A DNA stretch of 20,849 nt from Lenisia limosa (GCA_001655205.1 LPNZ01002478.1:1-20849); one strand, 5' to 3'; positions 10,801 through 20,838 are shown, counted from the first letter of the stretch. Notes: generated from the sequence alone by a model not told the origin. Program-made: numbers and translations.

Positions 10801-13800
10801 ACAACGATGTACTACTTTAATTGGGAATTTCAATGTTGGGGGAATGGATAAAGCCTTATGCCTACTGCTTGGAGTGGCAGTCATGCCAAGTAGACAGTGG
10901 GATTCTGAGTGCTCTCTAATCTTTTTGTTAACCTAAGAAATTAGTAACTCCAGACATCAAGTCATGACAGACCTCCATGTAGGAATGCGATTTTGTTGCA
11001 TGATGCGCTTCATCAAATATGACAACCTTCAGCTTTGAACAGTCCATCGCTCCCCTACATTAAAATCCCAGTGAAAGATGGGCCATTTCACAGATTACAA
11101 CCACATTCGCTGAGACCCTCTCAAACCTTTCGATTTGGTTGAGGGCTGCTTGAGCTGTCACAACAATTACACGGCATTTTCCAATCTAAACTTCCCATAA
11201 AGCTTGGTGCAAACACAGAATGACTCTTTGACACAAAACATGAAAATATGTCATATATACTATGATATGGCATGATAAAATATGTCATGTATACTATGAT
11301 ATGGCATGATAAAATGGAAGTACTACATAAAATAAAAATATAAAGAGACGTGTGTTAATTCCGAAAACATTAGAAGTCCCACCATTGGAACAATTGCCTG
11401 TCGAGATGATGAGCCATTGAGCATTCCCACGTTGACAGAATTTGGCAAAAAAGACGCCAAGACATTAGCCTGAGATTTGATTACTTTTGGAGATGCAAAC
11501 AGAGTAAATTACAAATGAGAAGTACGGTATGCATGGTCTCTGCAAACTTGTTGTTCGACAAGGATTTTGGTATGAACAATGAAGAGTGCATCAATCGCTT
11601 TACTGCCTTCAGCTAATTTCGACTGACTTACAAGCTCACGGACAATCTACACACAGGTCATGTTGAAACTCAACACCCTGCAGCAAGGCGGATTTGAGGC
11701 ATTGGCATGATTGTTATTCCATATCAAAGTAGATCTTAAATAGGCGCCCAGAAGTAGCATATAACACACAAACCTCAGCGGCAACAACGGTTTTACCGGC
11801 ACCGGGAGGTAAGACAAGAAGTACTCCGTTGTTCTGGGAAAATAATAATCAGAATTAAGGATATGACCTGGAATAATCAGAACTAAGGATTTGCCCTGGA
11901 AAAAGCACTCTTACAGTACTGCTAAAAGGCGCTTTTGATAGTATGTTCCCAGTTCATACCTTTGTGTTTTGTTCCCAGAATTTATAGGTCTTGTTCAAGA
12001 TCTCCATTTGATAGCTTCTCAAAGTGAAGTCTGAGTGCTGTGAGTAATATGTTCAACTTCATTGAGACACCAAATTACATCATATGTTTAGAGAAGTTAT
12101 CCTGAAATTATTCTTTTCAATATATCTACAACTAAAGCAAACCTTATCCAAATATCAAAAGATAACACATAACCCAACCGTCTGCTTGACCTTTTCCTGC
12201 GATTATCAGAGAAGAGGGATCGGCATAATCCTCTTTCTGCAGGGTGAATACACAATGTAAGTTCTTCAAAATATCTATGCATGTTTGCTTTCAATGTACA
12301 TGGGGTCTGGAACTACAAAACACAATGACAACTGCATCAATTATGTAGCTATGAAAATGAACAAAGCTGCATTCTCACTACACTCTCGTTGGCTATTCGA
12401 CATTCCAACTTACAGCGAAATGCTCCGCGAAGAGATGTTGAAATTTATCTGGTATCTAAAAGTGATCAGTTGGTAAGTTTTCAATTTAACGAATCCATAT
12501 ATAAGCTATTTCAGTGTCCAGTCCCCAAACGATTTTAATAATGAGTGACCCAATACCTTGATCTGAGAGAGCGTCAGGCCTAACAGGCAGAAGTCTCTCG
12601 GTTTGCTGTTGATTTCTTTCATACACTTCTTCAGTCCCTCCCACCCTGTCACAATTATGCTAATTATGAAAAATGTGCAATGAGTCAGGGATGGAGAATT
12701 TATATTAGGATAAACGTAGCCTTGGTTTATAAAAACTCTCAAACACCATTTTTTGTTTAGGGTCGCACACACCGACAACAGACAACAACAAGAAATCGCA
12801 ACCCAGCCCACGGCCCTTTTTGAGAACGGCAATTTCTTTCGGATTGAGGGTTGGCAGAACAGTGTGGCAGGCTGCGTGGAAGCCAAGGTTCGCCAAAACC
12901 GTGGTTCTGTCCTGTTCCAGGCAGGTTTTACAGTTGAGGCATATGGACGAGTATCTATAGCATGAAGACAAGCAAAATCAAAACCAATCTCAACGCTTGA
13001 CCGCAACATTGGGCCTACTTGATTTTGAAGTCTCTATTCTTGCCATCTTGGAAACTATCCTCCTTCACATATTGCGTCGTGACCTGGAAAATAAGGTACC
13101 TCACAAATTTTACGTTATTTACGTAAATTTGCGTCAAAAAATATAAACTGTTAAGTACCTTCTCAAGAGGAGGTGATTAAAAATTCTAAAATTTACGTAA
13201 AATTTTCTGCAATAATCCGAATGCACACTGTAAAATTATTACGAAAATTTACGTAAACCCGAACGGTCCCTAAGCCAGAGTTATCTATCTCCACTTTCCT
13301 CACGTTCATCAAGGCAGCGCATTTGGCCAGGTCTGTTAACGCATAAGAGGCCCCGTTTTTGAAGTTTGTCAGGTCTGCTAGCGAAATAGGCAGGATGGTC
13401 TAAACAATGATTAGCAAATGGTTGAGAATTTTCCATGTATCCTCCTACTACTTGGCATTTGGAGCACTTCATATCTTGTGCGGCGGAAATTGATTGTGGC
13501 GGGAGACTAGAAGTGTGAGGATCAGAGCAAAAACTAGCCCCAACAACCTCCCAAACCCAACCGCTTGTTGAGCGGGAAGTTGATAAAAAGCTCCGTAGTG
13601 TCTAAATAGTAAAATCCACAAATGGAAATTGACAATTCTTCGGTTTATATTGGGAACCTTATTGCGTACCGTCGTTGATGGACTTGACAAATCCGATAAT
13701 CTTGTCGTCAGACATCTGTAATGTGAAAAACCAACGTCAATCACGAACAAAAAAAATGGAGGGAGTGGTTCCCAAATCTCACCACAGCATGTTGGTTCAC

Positions 13801-16329
13801 CGAAATAATCCTCCAATCCTTTGTGTCTTCAGCTTGCATTGCGTTGTCTTCATCATCGTCTTCCTACAAAAAATTAAGCTCATACATGATTGAAGTCTTG
13901 ACAACATTGGAACACACACCGATCTACAAATTATGCTCCATTGCACCTACTTCAATACAGCGAGCCACGAGAATGTCTGTGGGCTGTATGAGCCCCTCGT
14001 AACGGATGAGGCACTTTCCGCTGAATGTCGCCTAAGAAATGACTATTTTGAAGACATTGCTAGTGGAGTAAGGGGATCAACAAGACTGTCAATTATCTAA
14101 GTTGGCAGAAAAGGACGAGCTCCAATCCAAGTCAAACTCCTTTCAAAACCTTGACATACTCTGGTCGTTGACGAGGTGTCCTGAGAATCAAGACAACTGA
14201 CAAAGATTTCGATGTCCTTGAAGGATGCAGTGCAGTTTAATACAGATGTTTTGTCCATTTTCACAACAGGACAAAGTTCATAATCTACAGCATCAGCAGA
14301 AAAGCAAAATGTTGCATACCTTTTGGCCTGTCGCCTTGATAGACGAAAACATCTTGCATTGCTCCATCCGTGTCATCTATGTAGTAAACCCAGGAAGTTG
14401 AACTGTCAAGGTGTTTTCAATGAAGACGAAAGGTGACGCAAATGGGAATGGAAAACAACTTCTAAGAAGAATGGGGCAATTATTTTTCATAAAATATATT
14501 ATATAGCTATGTATCATATAGTACATGTATTACTCTGTAGTATCCCACTGTATATTATTGTATTGTGTAGGATATCATATCAAATCACAAGCTGGAAATG
14601 GATGGTAATTGGTTGAAAAGAACTTACGGATCTGGACCGTCTCCTTCATTGACTTAAGAAACTGTGGGTTAGGTCGATGAAGTAAATGTTGCGATGCTGA
14701 ATAGATGAGAGATACTATATCCAAAACAAAAAACGTAACACCATATTCCACAAAATATCCAACTTACCGAATTTGATTGAGTGAATTTGCAGACTTTCAA
14801 CTCGTATTGCGTCCACACTTTCGTTGTTTTCAAGGACGGCTGGATTAAATAATATAGTATATATATATGATGTGCTTCCCTCCGATCCCAATGTTGCATT
14901 TTCCTACGTTCAGGAGAAGACATGAGGAGATTGAGTGGAAGAGAGGATGCTTGGACATTTTCATGAGGCAAGGGGAGAGGAGACATCTGTGGCGGCATCT
15001 GTTCATCTTGGTACTGCAACACCTGGTTCAGATTGTCGGACCATTCGTTGTAAAATGCAGCAAGATTCCCAATGCTGGGAGTGAAGTTAAACAATGAATA
15101 TGTGAGGTTTAATTCCCTGTAACTTTTTCTAGGAATGTTTTATTGACAAAAATAATATTGGTCAAATATTTGTGAAAATTATTATAACAGAAAACAGGGA
15201 TTGACCACAGCCTACTAATCTGATCGCTCAGTTGAGCTGAACATTGTTGGGGCGACGAAAACAAGTTGATGGATTGGTTGGTTTGGTTTATCGTATGCCA
15301 CAGATCGTACACTACACTGTAAATACTGTATAGATATATTAGATCGTGTTTCAATATAATTTGGGAGCTTCCTTCAATATTGTCAACAAACGTGATCATT
15401 TATAACATGTGGAACTGACGTGAATTTGTCAATGTGTTCTCCATCCTTCTTCTTAATGTTCAGGTAATAAAGCCTTTCGCCCGGATCAGATTTGTTAAGT
15501 TTTTGCGCATTTGGAGAATACTCTGGGAACTGCTGATCAAAGAATCTAAAAAATGTGATTAACTGCATATAATACATACGTATTTCATTAATATGTGGAA
15601 ATGACTCCCTTTACTAACTTGTTTATTTTGCCCTTGACGATGTATGCCACACCTACATGTACATACAGGTTAGCATCACACAGAGGAGGATGTCAAAAGC
15701 TTCGATTACTAGTTATGCCCCTACCCACATCCAAAGTCGTCATTCGAGGTATATTGTCGGTACAGGTCTCTGAGTGTGTATTTACCAAACTCATTAAGTT
15801 GAAGTTCACCTTCATCCGGCCGGACAACTGAGGCCGTTTCCCAGTTTTCGTGGATAGTCAGGAACTGTTTTATTATCTAAAGATGTTATCATACTACAAG
15901 ATTATAAACAAAATTGGTTGAAATTACAAAATAAATACGTCTGAAGACCAAAGGAATACAACAGCTGTTTGGGAATGAAAGTAGCGGAAGGCTGAATCCT
16001 CAAATTATAACTTTGTAGATAGAATAGCTCAATGAAACAGAACTACTCAAGTGGGGTATTAGTGTATCTTACCTGACGAATAACCACATACTCATCTTGT
16101 ATTTCTACATGTCTAAACCTTGACTTCTTAACCACATACTCATCTTGTATCTTTACATGCCTAAACCTTGACTTCTTAGCCAGCTTGTATTTTTACATGT
16201 CTAAACCTTGACTTATTAACCCACTTTTTGAACCGTTTTTGAAAGGGGCAAATTCTTTGATTCGGTCTTTCGAGGTTTCTTGGACCCTTTAGCCTCCGAA
16301 GGAAGTTCGCACCCTTCATCTTCATTGAT
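7864..16329 (-). CDS. Gene C: Dicer/RIG-I-type SF2 helicase, 5' end missing
   Basis: Forty exons join in phase to an open frame of 1066 codons plus TAA. Exons: 16329-16225, 16174-16073, 15876-15786, 15769-15725, 15652-15619, 15545-15420, 15074-15023, 14839-14768, 14661-14628, 14376-14320, 14284-14160, 14031-13951, 13863-13801, 13715-13670, 13601-13562, 13506-13452, 13399-13304, 13083-13019, 12954-12737, 12645-12557, 12236-12179, 12030-11960, 11833-11774, 11646-11548, 11469-11383, 11185-11127, 11054-10973, 10932-10866, 10644-10568, 10443-10345, 10112-10038, 9835-9794, 9551-9507, 9401-9294, 9235-9134, 8953-8835, 8783-8699, 8315-8196, 8103-8042, 7951-7864. Residues 1-360 match nothing I know. 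Paired cysteines follow (372/375, 434/437), then the helicase core from about 552. Such enzymes bind double-stranded RNA and hydrolyse ATP in RNA interference or virus sensing; that role here is inferred. No RNase III, PAZ or CARD was seen. Introns 15075-15419, 12237-12556 and 8316-8698 hold no gene. Confidence 0.9.
9883..9927 (+). repeat. Dispersed short repeat, copy in gene C intron
   Basis: GGTTGTATCTGGTCGAAGCC then ATTTACACCATCATGCTTATAA. It matches 19014-19058 over about 40 bp with scattered differences. It lies in an intron of minus-strand gene C, antisense to that gene. Confidence 0.7.
10012..10062 (-). repeat. 24-bp tandem duplication of a splice donor in gene C
   Basis: On the minus strand the exon end TACTCTGATTTCAAG followed by GT occurs twice, 24 bp apart (exon ends 10038 or 10014). 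Using the second donor adds eight in-frame residues (VGVYSDFK). Donors are GTGGGG and GTTGTG. Confidence 0.85.
11244..11314. repeat. 34-bp tandem duplication in a gene C intron
   Basis: ATATGTCATATATACTATGA and following bases are repeated with period 34 (two copies, one substitution seen), between exons 11469-11383 and 11185-11127. Confidence 0.85.
11844..11899. repeat. 28-bp tandem duplication in a gene C intron
   Basis: AATAATCAGAATTAAGGATA and following bases are repeated at 11872 with a few substitutions. They lie immediately next to the acceptor of the Walker A exon (11833-11774), between it and exon 12030-11960. Confidence 0.8.
12737..13506 (-). other. Paired-cysteine, RIG-I C-terminal-domain-like region in gene C
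   Basis: Spread over exons 13506-13452, 13399-13304, 13083-13019 and 12954-12737. It begins MKCSKCQ (Cys 372, 375). After about 59 residues it carries SSICLNCKTC (Cys 434, 437, 440), followed by NLGFHAACHTVLPTL. RIG-I-like receptors bind one zinc ion through C-x2-C and a second Cys pair about 50 residues later, with a hydrophobic stretch between, and use this domain to grip RNA ends. Spacing and the intervening pattern (ADLTNFKNGASYALTDLA) are compatible. The position before the helicase is not: in RIG-I the domain is C-terminal. Assignment is a hypothesis from pattern only; an unrelated zinc-binding fold is the alternative. Confidence 0.4.
13090..13256. repeat. Fold-back AT-rich element in a gene C intron
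   Basis: The intron between exons 13399-13304 and 13083-13019 contains three TTTACGTAAA palindromes. Near its two ends are inverted copies, TTTACGTAAATTTGCGT (left) and, as reverse complement on the right, TTTACGTAAATTTTCGT, which match at 16 of 17 positions. It may be a small non-autonomous inverted-repeat element or a structured intron. No coding capacity. Confidence 0.6.
16073..16220 (-). repeat. 48-bp tandem repeat over an exon of gene C
   Basis: Two in-frame 48-bp copies make up exon 16174-16073 (KSRFRHVKIQDEYVVK followed by KSRFRHVEIQDEYVV). A third, shortened copy lies just upstream in the intron and has lost frame by a deletion. The repeat therefore also copies the acceptor region (several TTTAG/CTAAG). 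Which AG is used cannot be decided from sequence. Confidence 0.75.
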
Positions 16330-16354
16330 CTGGGGGGGGGGGGGTAAAAGGATT

Positions 16355-16433
16355 NNNNNNNNNNNNNNNNNNNNNNNNNNNNNNNNNNNNNNNNNNNNNN
16401 NNNNNNNNNNNNNNNNNNNNNNNNNNNNNNNNN
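16355..16433. other. Assembly gap (79 N)
   Basis: The gap lies just upstream of the first visible exon of gene C, next to a run of 12 to 13 G (C on the coding strand, forming the polypyrimidine tract of an acceptor). The missing 5' exon or exons of gene C lie in or beyond it. Confidence 0.99.
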
Positions 16434-16945
16434 AGGTACAGAGATATACAGTTACTGAATAGTAAGGACAAGCATATCATATGCTATATAATGTGCTGAA
16501 GGTTAAGCGTGCTGTTCTCAAATCATCAACCATTATTTCATTATTTCATTACATTGATACAAAGTTGCTGCTATGTAAATATATAAAGCAAATGGGTGGA
16601 GATATGACTTGATGAAGAAAGAGCGTGAATTTAACCCTACCATCTTGTGTGCCTCTTTTGTTCTGAATCTTCCTAATAATCTTTTTATTCTTCTTTCTTT
16701 TATGACTCAAAGGAAGAAAGGAAGAAAACTCGACTCTCCCATCTGATCCCCCTGAGGCTCCTCGGGCCGGCCAGCGACCATCGGGAAAGCGAAAGAAAAC
16801 GCAGGCGGCTAACTCATCGTCTATTAGATTAGTATGAATGCATCCCCAGGTATTATATGACCCCTACTATTAAAAACAGCTGAGCAGCAACAAACAACAA
16901 CAACAAGCGAGTGGAGAAGGAAAAAAAAAAAGTCAGAAGAACGAG
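16434..16945. promoter_or_regulatory. Divergent 5' region of genes C and D
   Basis: This lies between the 5' side of gene C and the start of gene D. The part 16720-16830 is richer in GC than its surroundings and may be a first exon: on the minus strand ATG at 16781-16779 starts MVAGRPEEPQGDQMGES, a possible N-terminus of gene C. A CAA-rich then A-rich stretch (16890-16931) directly before the gene D ATG looks like a 5' leader. No promoter motif was identified. Confidence 0.35.
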
Positions 16946-19942
16946 ATGGTTCCTGAGAAATTGGTGGTGAGCTTGAGCTTTTCATATCATCATATCATAT
17001 CTTTACTTGGATTATGCTTCATGATTTGTTTGTAACATTTCATATATATTTTATTTTATGACATAAATAGTGCAAACATATAATATACGTTAGAATGCTA
17101 TTTATTATAATGTAAGGGTCAAAAGAAATGTTACCTTTTAATTGAGATACCAGGATACCAAAAGGATGGAACGCTTCATTGCTGATGCGCACTGTCATCT
17201 CCACCTCAACCGAACATGGAAGCAGGTATGCACTAGACACTGTGAGATTCCAGGGCCTTGTTAATATTATTTTGAAATGGGTGCATCATTCAAGTTTATT
17301 TATATATATGCAGTCGTTGGCTACCTTAGAAAAGTGCTCTGGCAAGGTATGCAAACGTGTTTTTGGGTGGATCTTGTTGTATATTTTAACTATGGCGCAA
17401 CACCTATTCTTGAATGTATAGTCAAGCTTGTTGGAAAATGGTAGCAGTTGGCAAAAAGGGTTAGCATTTTCTACTTCTTTAAGCAGCAAAAACAAATTAC
17501 AGGAGAATAACGGAACTAACACCACAGGTTCAAGGAGTGTCATCATGTGGACTCTGTGTGAGAGATTGGCGCTGGATTTCAGCGATACAGCGATCCGATC
17601 AGCCTTTTGTTGTTGGTGGCGATGATGTTGTATATGCACAAATGATTGATATTAACTCATTTTCAAAATATTGTTGTGAATTAGCACACTCTATTGATGA
17701 TATTGAAACTGATGTTGAACCGTTAATAATATGTGCTGTTGTGAATGTCATTAACCGATGAGATTTGCTCCTCCAGGTCGACTCTCCCTAATGCTGTAGG
17801 AAACGCTTGCCTTTTTTGGAGCCCACCCTTGGTATATTTCGGAAGACGGGGAAGTCCCAGAAAAACATAGACACCCCGATGAGGTTTGCGATATTCAGAT
17901 ACGCATATTGATTCATTTGATGGTTTAATAGTTTAGTTTTGAATTTACTTAATATGATATGAGTTTTATTTCTGTGAAATGGATATAAATAATACCCAGG
18001 TCTGTGCATCATTTGAGGCCTTGGTTGATCAGTTATCTGACAGTGACAAGCAACTGATCCATCCCACATCGGGTGGGCTTGGTTCAGTACTCAACACATA
18101 ATACATTAATCTTGTTTAATGATGAACAGGCTTTGCCAGATTGACCTTCCTCACTTCACTTCTTGTTAAGAGCTGATTGTAAAGTGTGTAAATCATATAT
18201 TACAATTCAGTGCTATGAACTCATAATGCAGACCTTGGATTTGACGCAGAAGTCCTGGAGAAGTACCTAATTGCTCATCCCGCTGCCGGAATAGGTCTGA
18301 GTGTTTTGAGATGTTATGCAACATACTAGAAGCGGAGCTCGATCTTTGATCTTAAAATAATGAGACTTGGAGGATTGAAATGGATTGCAGTCATTTCTGT
18401 CTTACATTGTCCAGGAGAAATCGGGCTCTGTCGAATGTCATTGGCACCTAGGTGAGTCATTGGAGCTTTCTGATATTGTCTATCAGATGAATGGCTTTGA
18501 ACAGTGTACAGATGAAATAATAGGGTGACTTAGTATTGTTTCGTATTGTAATTTTGTGTATAGTTGAGTTATGTCAAATTCTTGTTTTACATATTGTTGC
18601 ACTTCACACTTTAAGTGAGATTCAAGAGGAGGTATTTGCCGCACAAGTTGCGCTTGCAAGGAAGCATCATCGAGTTATGTCAGGTGGGAGGATGATGCGG
18701 TGCAGGGGTGTGGCACCATCGAGTTATGTCAGGTGGGAGGATGATGCGGTGCAGGGGTGTGGCATCATCGAGTTATGTCAGGTGGGAGGATGATGCGGTG
18801 CAGGGGTGTGGCACCATCGAGTTATCCTCAGTCGATATATTAGACATAGCTACATTGTTGACTTTTCAGTGCACTGTGTCGGACGCTATGATAGGCTATT
18901 GGCAATTATCTCAAAAGACGGCCCTCTCACTGCACCCGCTGTTCTTCATTCATACTCGGCTGAGAAGAAAATGGTCTGATGATCTGATATGACAATGAGA
19001 AATATATAACAGGGGTTTATCTGGCCAAAGCCGTCCACACCGTCACGCTTTACAACTTTGTGTCTGATCCACAACTACATTGATTTGAAATATCAATATT
19101 ATGGTGATGATGTTGGTATCATATTTTTTTTTTGTTCACCTCTTTAGGCCCAAAAATTTGTTTCAATTGGATGTTACTTCTCATTTGGATCTGGAATCAT
19201 TGATAGGGTTAGCTGAACTGGGTTGCAACGTGTACATTATCTCAAAACACTATCTGTATCACTGTTACACTAAATACATGTATACATGTACATTTTGATG
19301 CCTCAGAGTAAAAGAGCTCTCAAAGCTCTATCGTCGGTTCCACTCTCTCGCGTTCTTGTTGAAACTGATTCCCCGTGTCTTCTTGCGCAGGGTTTGGAAC
19401 CAATGTAGGTGTTGGATATTGCTCCGATATACTTTTTCATGCTCTGAAAGTTTCAAATGTGACCCTTTTGAGTGATGATTGGTCGCTATTGTTGCCCTCA
19501 TTCCTTGTCACCAATCAGGCCGTGTGTTAATGGTGGAGGGTCACACCCGTTGCATGTTACCAACGCGCTTGAAGCAGTTGCTGAGCACATGGAACGTCCA
19601 CTTGAAGGTGGAGAAGTTGTGGTCATATAACCAATATTCAATCAACATCATAACGAGTCACCCCCCCCCCTTCGTCTTGACAGTGTAGATATTGAGTCCG
19701 TCATCTCCAGCAACAGTTATCAGGTTTTCAAGACAATTTGGTCAGAGGAGACCCCAAGCTGGAACCAAGATCTCGGAGAATTGGTGAGGTTCATTCTTTG
19801 TAATCAAGCGTCAGGTTTCAGGAGTATGAGATGTAGCACTGTGTTGATGTCGTAGGCGAGTACCCCGGAAGAAACGCAGCAAAACAAGCTGCGGCAAGAA
19901 AAGGCCAATAAGAAGCAAACACGGACAAAGAATTCGAACTAA
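16946..19942 (+). CDS. Gene D: TatD-family metal-dependent deoxyribonuclease
   Basis: Fifteen exons give a 354-residue protein: 16946-16963, 17154-17225, 17314-17346, 17528-17611, 17800-17883, 18000-18072, 18232-18294, 18415-18451, 18616-18683, 18870-18973, 19148-19207, 19307-19404, 19519-19607, 19689-19783 and 19856-19942. TatD proteins are TIM-barrel hydrolases that degrade DNA with divalent metals, in DNA repair or apoptotic DNA breakdown. Seen: HxH in FIADAHCHLH, FGAHPWYI, GEIGL (metal-bridging Glu), SVHCVGRYDRLL, VLHSYSAEKKM, GCYFSFGSGI and VETDSP (metal Asp), then ISSNSYQVF at the C-terminal helix. All metal ligands are present. After GEIGL a Cys replaces the usual Asp. A basic tail (QEKANKKQTRTKNSN) follows the barrel. 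Start: the 18-nt first exon is in phase, but ATG 17166 inside exon 2 is an alternative start. Length fits the eukaryotic TATDN type. Confidence 0.9.
18665..18830 (+). repeat. 49-bp tandem array carrying repeated splice donors in gene D
   Basis: Units start at 18665, 18714, 18763 and 18812 (the last truncated), nearly identical. Each full unit contains CATCGAGTTATGTCAG followed by GTGGGA, that is the end of the exon coding HHRVMS plus its donor. Splicing from the first donor (18684) restores the family sequence VMSVHCVG. Because 49 is not a multiple of three, use of the later donors would shift frame. Confidence 0.92.
19014..19058 (+). repeat. Dispersed short repeat, copy in gene D intron
   Basis: GGGTTTATCTGGCCAAAGCC then GTCCACACCGTCACGCTTTACA, in the intron between gene D exons 18870-18973 and 19148-19207, sense to that gene. 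It shares the core TATCTGG-C-x-AAGCC with the other two copies. Confidence 0.7.
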
Positions 19943-20116
19943 ACTGGCCATCACCCAAGTACTTGCTCTCCTGTCCATCAATGATGTCGATGCCAAAGTG
20001 TGCCAATCAGTCTCAATTTCGTTTTGCCTATTTATATATTTATTGATTCATTTCAAGCCCCACAATGGTCAAAGAACAATAATATATAGTGAAGAAAGAG
20101 GCGAACTTTGCAACAA
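19943..20116. other. Short convergent intergenic region D/E
   Basis: It holds the 3' ends of genes D and E. The AT-rich part at 20030-20090 may carry polyadenylation signals. Nothing else was seen. Confidence 0.55.
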
Positions 20117-20838
20117 TTAGGCAAGGTTCTTGCGGCAGAAGTCCTCAATACGGTCGAAGGCCTAAAGAGTCATTTTCAGCAGCCTGAACAATCTGGCTCG
20201 AGTACGAATTACCTGTAAAAATTTGGCTGTTTTAAGAATTTTACACTAAAACCCAAGGTAATAATAAACGAAAAACACACGTTATTCTCCCTTAGGTAAT
20301 ACCCCCCAACAGACCTTGCTGAGAACGTCCTTGGGAGGAGCAAGGACAATACGGATGAAGTTCTTCATGCCGAAGCACTGGGGAGTGGCGTGAGGTAACA
20401 AAGGGAATCTCAATATAAAGGTACTGTTCACAACAGAATAATCCGATTAAAATAGCATGGGGGATGGAAGAAAAAAAGCGGATGTCTTGCATGCATAACA
20501 CCATTAAAAGTCACAAAAAGCGCCAACCTGGCCGGGGAGAACGACAACAGCCTGGTCCTCAATGAGACGCTCGTAGAAGTCGGCGTCGCTGTTGATGGTG
20601 TCGTTGAACGCATCCACGTCAACACCAATCTAAGAGGTGAGGTCGTCTGTTGCATCACTATGGGTTATTTGACACGTTACACACTTTGACCAATCGTGAA
20701 GATCGAATTACAACTCACATTGTGTTATTACAGTAGTATCTTCAATACAGAGGAAGCATGAAACTGAAAGCAAACCATATTGTACATAGCGCCTTGAGGC
20801 TTGATAACCTTGAGGCCGGGAACGGTGGAGAGGCGCTC
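20117..20838 (-). CDS. Gene E: tyrosine-aminotransferase-like enzyme, C-terminal part
   Basis: Four exons (20838-20776, 20629-20528, 20377-20315, 20161-20117) encode the last 90 residues and a TAA stop; the gene continues past the right edge. The protein reads RLSTVPGLKVIKPQGAMYNM, then IGVDVDAF..., a Glu/Asp-rich helix FYERLIEDQAVVVLPGQ, then CFGMKNFIRIVLAPP and a final helix FDRIEDFCRKNLA. This is the small domain of fold-type I PLP aminotransferases and matches tyrosine aminotransferase best: the PxGAMY block, LIxEQxVxxLPG, and CF-x(3)-NFIRIV, where the Arg binds the substrate carboxylate. It transfers the amino group of aromatic amino acids to 2-oxoglutarate. The PLP lysine lies upstream, outside the window. 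Alanine aminotransferase is a less likely alternative. Exons are GC-richer than introns, suggesting strong expression. Confidence 0.9.

Larger units (their letters stand above)
7864..12030 (-). other. Helicase core of gene C with motifs
   Basis: Counting from the first visible residue: Q-motif-like LRSYQMEIL (exon 12030-11960); motif I PPGAGKT (584-590); motif Ia ALFIVHTKILVEQQ; Ib VIVVTAQAALNQ, matching the TPQ-x-L-x-N box of RIG-I and Dicer; motif II DEAHHATKSHSY (691-702), close to Dicer's DECHHAVKDHPY; motif III GMTATPS (720-726); a helix-rich insert of about 200 residues as in RIG-I/Dicer/Hef; motif IV-like KRILISTITRL; motif V VVLVGTEGCISEGID (983-997); motif VI VQMQGRARK (1016-1024). 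All ATPase and coupling residues are present, so the enzyme should be active. Only about 42 residues follow motif VI, a charged helix corresponding to the pincer start. Confidence 0.92.

Noticed and set aside
12506-13009. 167-residue minus-strand open frame
   Set aside because: It runs through two exons in the wrong frame and one intron. The true frame is that of KTCLEQDRTTVLANLG followed by WEGLKKCMKEINS.
13281-13472. Minus-strand open frame reading through 13399-13304 as DHPAYFASRPDKLQKRG...
   Set aside because: It looks protein-like, but its phase does not join the next exon (stop after a few codons). The frame TILPISLADLTNF joins correctly on both sides and gives a total length divisible by three.
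14867-15097. 76-residue plus-strand ORF
   Set aside because: It is antisense to helicase exon 15074-15023 and intron sequence, with no family resemblance.
18665-18830. CRISPR-like array
   Set aside because: Units are directly adjacent with no unique spacers, lie in a eukaryotic gene and contain a splice donor.
18536-18992. Small plus-strand proteins read through the 49-bp array
   Set aside because: They are repeats read in shifting frames. The spliced TatD exons account for the coding part.
18974-19070. Intronic box C/D snoRNA in gene D (TGATGA near the donor, CTGA near 19066)
   Set aside because: No terminal stem pairs the two boxes, and C- and D-like strings are frequent in these introns. 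Not supportable by eye.
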